Shown: piece by piece, positions 59,001 through 64,000 of the stretch
How positions within the stretch are numbered: position 1 is the first letter of the stretch
Layout of the letters: the number at the start of each line of letters is the position of its first letter
Translations under genes and position numbers: made by a program
NCBI RefSeq assembly: GCF_003711515.1
Contig: NW_021167080.1
Coordinates: 1,447,394 to 1,511,393, forward strand
DNA from: Sodiomyces alkalinus F11
Lineage: Eukaryota; Ascomycota; Sordariomycetes; Glomerellales; Plectosphaerellaceae
Length of the DNA stretch: 64,000 nt
Reading direction: 5' to 3'
The notes under the pieces: model-generated
What the model was told of the DNA's origin: nothing
The model's input: only the letters and a program-made list of their open reading frames with translations
The model's database searches: none

Positions 59001-59717
59001 CAATGTCTTCCAACTGCCGCTTCGACTCCTGCAGGGTCTCCTCATCGGGTTTGAAGAAGAGGTTACCCACAGCGTACTGACCAGGAGGAGGCAGCTTAAT
59101 GTTCTCCTCCCGCTCAAAGTTCTTGATGAAGAACTTGTGGGGGATCGAAGTCATGACGCCAGCGCCATCACCATCTCTCACATCGGATCCCACAGCACCT
59201 CTGTGGGTCATGTTACAGAGAAGGTTGCGCGCTTTTGAATGCCCAATGTCAGCCAGGCATTTGACCATGTCCAACTGAGCTGATAAGCCCGACAGAGGGG
59301 AGGTTGGGAGATTTTTCTCGACTTACCATCGCTGACGATTTTGTGACTAGGCTTGCCCTTGATATGGCTATATCAGGGTGTCAGTCATCAGAAAACGCCA
59401 ACCAAGAGAAGGGAGGGCGGAATATGAGAGAAGACCTACCAAGCAAAGCCAACACCGCATGCATCTTTCTCGAAGCTAGGGTCATACAAGCCCCTGATGG
59501 ACGTTAGTAACCCATTCGTTCCGTCTCTACCTTTTTACCCATCGTCGTCTGGTGACGAATGACTCAATACGGTGCAGGGAGGTATCACATACTGCTTCAC
59601 CGGGAGAGCACCCGCCCAGGAGCCATTATTCTCCTCCTGGTATTCATATGGATGGTATGTCTCCTCTTGAGACTCGACATGGATTTCGCGATCGTCGAAC
59701 TCTTCGGCCAGGCCCAT
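53031..59717 (-). CDS. GLT1: NADH-dependent glutamate synthase (GOGAT), five exons
   Basis: Converts 2-oxoglutarate plus glutamine to two glutamates with NADH; central nitrogen assimilation. Exons: 59717-59593, 59493-59440, 59367-59327, 59279-55876 and 55802-53031, all phase-consistent; the second intron-exon junction follows a TACTAAC branch. About 2,131 residues, as in yeast (about 2,145). The Ntn amidotransferase nucleophile is Cys54 in KDACGVGF, after a propeptide. The FMN synthase domain has [11 protein letters not shown]. The 3Fe-4S ligands are in [15 protein letters not shown] (Cys1200, 1206, 1211, rebuilt across the last intron). The GXGXG domain follows ([20 protein letters not shown]). 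A Lys/Glu linker (about 1570-1650) joins the small-subunit part: 4Fe-4S motifs CMDCGVPFC (from 1667) and [12 protein letters not shown], then two dinucleotide folds, [13 protein letters not shown] and [11 protein letters not shown]. Fused large and small subunits are normal for fungal NADH-GOGAT. Confidence 0.96.
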
Positions 59718-62700
59718 GCTAGGCGACTACCGTCGTCTGATGTCACCGGGGGAGGGGGGGTGGCGACCGGGGTCGAAGATAAGAGAGAGGGTTGAGAGTC
59801 CGTTGATGGAGTCGGCGAGCCCACGAGAGCAGCAACCCTAGCTGCTCCTGAGACGGATCTATTATCAACAGTAAGCAAGCGGTCAGCAACGGTCCCAATT
59901 CAATTTGTCGTGTAGGTGAGCGAGTGCAAAAGGAGACAAAAGGAAACCAAGAGACCAGGGTCGAAAGTGGGACATGAGGTGTCGGATGGAAACGGGGGGC
60001 CAATAGATGCCAGGAGAAGAAATCCGGTCCGGCAAGTCGAGTGGAACGGAATCCAATCAGGAGGAGGGGTATTGTCCCCTTTCCCCCCTTCTTTTCTTTG
60101 TTTTTAACCCCAGCCGACGCACTAGCATCTGACAAGCCATGGCTGCTGGGCTTGCACTCTCGGTTGGCCGATCTCAGCCAAAGGGACCGGATTCGAAGTT
60201 TGGCGCCCGTCGAGAATCGATGACCCGGACCGACACTTCTTCATGAGCAGACGGTTCGGCAACAGCATATTGGCGAGAGGCACGCGGCACGAGGCACGCG
60301 ACCAGCGTTGATATCGGGAGAAAATGGAAGACAGTAACGGATGATGTAATGCGGTGATCATGTGGTGAGTGACGAAGAGGAGAATGTATCCGTCTGCGGA
60401 AGGCTCGACCTGCGGGCTTGGAGGTAAGAGCGACCGAGCGTTGACCACCCCGCCAACCCCTCCCCCCTCTCCACTTTCCCAATTGCCAGCCAAATGCCCC
60501 TCCTGCAATAGGAAAACTTTGGACCCCTCAGTAGCCCAGAGAGCTGCTTCAGCTGACTTGTCCGGTGGTGGCTGTGCGTGCCGTCCGCTCTTATCGAGGC
60601 ATGCCCATCGAATCGAACGCCTGATGTTAAAGGACGTTGTATTGTCGTATTGTACCCCGTATTCCAGGTTTTCATGTCTTGAGCTTCTGAGGATATTGAG
60701 GGTCCATGTGGGACTCATGCAGGTGGGCTGCCAATGGCGTTGTCCGGGGGCAAGCCGACAGAACTTATCGGACGCATCCTGTTGGGCCAATGCATGGGAG
60801 AGGGGCACACCCGTAGCTTGAATCAATGCTGGAACCGACTGACATCACCAGCCAGGGCGAGGCGTATGGGTCGTCCTCCCCCCGTCACACCTGTCTGTCG
60901 CTCCGAATGGCGGCTCAATGGTGTCCTCTCTCCAAGAATTGAGGCCGACTCGGACCCGTTGTCACCGGTACACACACGCAGTCGAGAGTTTTTGCCGTCG
61001 GTGTTCCGCAGGATGCTGGAGGGCCCAGATTCGGGTAGAGAAAAATGGTTCTCTTGAAAATAACGCCAGACCGCTGAATTAATTGTGTGGTCCTGTCGGT
61101 TCTTCGTCGGACGCCTTGCAATCGGCATCCAGGGCAAAAGACATCGATCTGGATTTGGGGTCGTGACTGACGTTTCGATTCTTCGTCCGCATTTTGGGGC
61201 CCGTCATCCTGGCTGGGCCCAGTCGTCTCATTCGCGGGGGTATGGAGGGTGAGGAAATATGGAGGGAGAGGGTGTGGGCGTTGCACTTGCTGGAGGGGGT
61301 AAAGAAAAGATGGCCGCGATAGAGGCACTACAAGCACGCACTAGGCATGCTCAGGACTTACCGACTGGCTTGTTTCTTTAAAGGATGCGGTCTTCCGGCC
61401 GCTCACTGATAGTAGAACGAGCAGCAAGGCTTTTTCTATGACAAGAAGCGGCGCAACTGTGTGGCTCGATTCGAGTTTTGTCTTGTAGGATAGAAGGCAA
61501 AGGCGCTGCGGTAGCAAGAGAAACGAAAAAGAGAAAGGCGAGAGAAAGCGGGAGGGAAGGAACGGAAGAAAATGAATCAGGACGAGGGTGCCGGGGGAGT
61601 TTTTATGGCAGAAGGTGGGAGTGTCCGCAGATGGCTCGGAGAACACACAATCGGACAGAGCAACAAGGAACGGGATAGACAAGGCCTACTAACAGACAGA
61701 ACTACGAATACCCCCATACTCTCTCCACTTCTCACTGACTTTCTTGTATCCTGACCCCGAGTCGAGCTCAGCCGGGAGAAGGGGGGTACTGTATGGGATG
61801 GAATTGACCGACCAGCTAGTGCTAAAGTCGGCGGCGGCTCTGGGGGGTTCAAAATGATCGATGTCCATGAACGTTGTAGGTGCCTTAGATTGGGGGGCAA
61901 AAGCGGGGTTGTCCGCGAACCAGGTAAAGACCCCCCCTTTTCGCACAGACCCATATTGAATGCGGCATCGGCACACGAGTTTCGATGCTTTCTGCGAATC
62001 ATGTCGGGGAATGTGAGGTGAGATCTGCGGATTTCGTGGCTCCCACCGATGACGGCGCGGGGGTTACGTCTGAGTTCCCGGGATTTCCCTACCTCTTCTA
62101 CGGAGTACGGAGTAAAAGCGACCCAGGTATTGAAACTCGACCTTAAATTGGAAAGCATGCTGCACCGAATGCACGAAGTTCTAAGTAGTGTGGGGGTACG
62201 CCGTACACTTTGCATGAGGCAGCATTGTATAAAGTCGTAATTTAAAATTACCAGCCAACAGCAACTGCATCAGCAACGGGAACCGCCTTTTCGACCAGGC
62301 ATATTGAATATACTCCGTAGGATTCCCTGTTATGCTTCTCACCCTTCCCTCCGAAAGCCATCTCGGACGTACGTATAAAATGGCTCGTGTGCTTTGTATG
62401 TAGCTGCTAATGGGTGCGTATGCATTCGATCGTACCATGCTGGCCAAGTTGGCGCCTCAGCTTCCAGTGGCGACCGACCGGCGCCAAGACGCTGTGGGCA
62501 GAGGATAACACGTCAAACGAAAACTTATGGTTCACTTCATCATGCCCCTTCTCATCCTGATATATTGTCTATATTAATTAGTATTATGATCATTCTCTGA
62601 TTTTCGATTTCCCTTTTCCCGTGCGCCGCGTAGGGAGGTGTTTTCACTGGCTGGCCATGGAGTCGTTAATAAATGGTATACTGTTGGGGTTCAGCAGGGC

Positions 62701-64000
62701 GTGTGCCCTACCGTTTGCAACACGTTGTCGGAGACAATCAGGAGATGTATAAGTCCAAAAAAGAAAACCCCTTGGTACCTGGAAAAGGGGGGTTCAATGA
62801 AGATCCTCGCCCCGAAAGATCACACTCATGTACATCGTACGTCCTGTTGTCTCATTTCAAGGGCCTCAGCGTTCATGGCTCCTCTCACCGCATCATCCCA
62901 TTCTTGCCATGCCATCACCCGAACCCCGGCTACAAAGTACCACGTCGCTAGTTATCTGGAGAGATGTGTTCGCCATTTTTCCTATGCTTCCTTTTTTGGG
63001 CTTGTTGGGGCTGAGAATACCCGAAGGCCCTGTCGAGTCGATGAGCACAGACCAATCATCGCCGACTCGAGGGACCATATCGGGTTCTTTACTGAGCCTC
63101 AAACTACCTGAACAAGGAAGAACGCAAACCATATAATTATCCGCCCGAGTGAACGAGACGAACTAGTCGGATCACCAGTTTTTTATTTTTGGTTAATGTG
63201 CTGTCGAGTGATTTGCCACGGAAACTCCCCATCATATCTGCAGAGTGCGGTAAAGCATGGCGTTATGTCTGCTACTGCGCTTCATAGTTGCCAGAGGTCC
63301 CTCGGAATAAGTACGACGTGTTGTCCTTTGTCGTCCGATCGAGGCTCCCGAGCCGGAAAATATACCGAGGAGGTGAGGTGGCCTTTATGTCCTTGGATGG
63401 GATAATTCAACTACCTAGGTACCTTAGGTAACAGTTCGGGGTCATCGCCCCCGGTCCCTCTGGACAGGGGCAGATATCCAGTCTTTGATATCCTTTTTGT
63501 CAGAAATATTGCAACATGAAAATTAAGGCAGAGCCTGGTCGAACCCGATGCAGAGGCGACGCACCCCACACCCGCATGCAGCGGGGCAAGGGATGGCTGC
63601 ACTGGCTGGCTCCGGAGTGGAGGGTGTTTTAAAGCGGGTGGAAGGGTACACCCTGCCATCCCTGCTAATCGAGATGGTCCTTGCGAACAAAAACATGTCA
63701 TCGACATCGAAGCTTCTGAGCTCCCACCAATCAACAAATCGTATTTCAAAGGCCTTCTTCAAAAAAGACCCTCGGCCGATGTCGCGTCCGGTGCCGGGAG
63801 CTTCGCGATGAACGACCGCACCCCCCAACCAAAAAGCCCGCCCTCCGCCATCCACTGCCAGGGAAGCTTGTCAGTTGCAGGTCAGCCACCTCATCCCCGT
63901 TGCCACATGAACATTACCCCGGGCCTTCAGCCTCCTTTTTTGGCCATTTCTTTAATGGGATGAGCCCTAATTACGTCGTGATTTATTTCGTCTTTGTCTT
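59718..64000. other. Promoter of glutamate synthase and gene-poor right end
   Basis: 59,718-60,140 is the likely leader/promoter of GLT1. From there to the window end no gene is supportable: open frames are short, overlap on both strands and show no domain. 62,098-62,113 carries a TACGGAGTACGGAGTA repeat. One exact copy of the dispersed 19-mer is at 63,412. A plus-strand frame set at 62,638-63,136 is open in three registers but has no motif. Confidence 0.5.
63412..63430. repeat. Dispersed 19-nt motif, copy 3
   Basis: Exact match to the 19-mers at 1503-1521 and 4704-4722, 59 kb away, in gene-free sequence. Confidence 0.75.

Noticed and set aside
62638..63136. Three-register open region near the right end
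   Set aside because: Open in several frames without codon bias or recognisable motif; treated as non-coding.
1..64000. tRNA, rRNA, CRISPR or bacterial-type operon signals
   Set aside because: No tRNA B-box-like GGTTCGAATCC context with a foldable partner was found by eye, and the intron-containing eukaryotic gene structure excludes prokaryotic features.

Overview
The window is nuclear DNA of a filamentous ascomycete, most likely a sordariomycete. Genes carry short introns (about 50-290 nt) with GTRNGY donors and CTNAC-type branch sites. Coding regions are GC-rich with many C-ending codons. Leaders are pyrimidine-rich. One mobile element carries the C-to-T/G-to-A damage typical of RIP (repeat-induced point mutation). 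Every start, end and splice site below was read by hand; no database search was possible, so product names rest on motif recognition.

Layout. 1-13.5 kb holds a FGGY pentulose kinase (+), a two-intron fungal protein of unknown function (+), an aldo/keto reductase (-) and a Gfo/Idh/MocA oxidoreductase of the dihydrodiol/D-xylose dehydrogenase type (+). 13,557-20,837 is one complete but dead Ty1/copia-type LTR retrotransposon on the minus strand: 196-bp LTRs, a 5-bp GATTC target duplication and heavy RIP. It also has an unexpected opposite-strand coding relic beyond pol. 20.8-25 kb has a TRM9-type tRNA wobble-uridine methyltransferase (+), carrying a polyalanine/lysine-rich insertion, convergent with a two-repeat Myb/SANT protein (-). 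25-33 kb is a gene desert of simple repeats and short non-conserved ORFs. 33-39.3 kb has tubulin-folding cofactor B (+) and a PA-TM-RING ubiquitin ligase (+). 39.7-41.4 kb is an F-box gene (-) interrupted by a single in-frame TAG. A frame-broken gene relic (+) follows near 42.3-43.1 kb. 43.9-59.7 kb carries a GH128-type secreted glucanase (-), an SPX-VTC polyphosphate-polymerase-complex subunit (-) and the five-exon NADH-dependent glutamate synthase (-). The last 4.3 kb shows no gene I can support.

Most genes are single housekeeping functions: nitrogen assimilation (GOGAT), phosphate storage (VTC), tRNA modification, tubulin folding and wall remodelling. The only hint of functional grouping is three enzymes of possible pentose/polyol metabolism within the first 12.4 kb. 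They are separately oriented and are not an operon. I did not find a convincing new multi-gene system. The most unusual items are the antisense-oriented relic ORF inside the copia element, the isolated nonsense codon in the F-box gene, the Myb gene whose apparent start is GTG, and a 19-nt near-palindromic intergenic motif repeated exactly.
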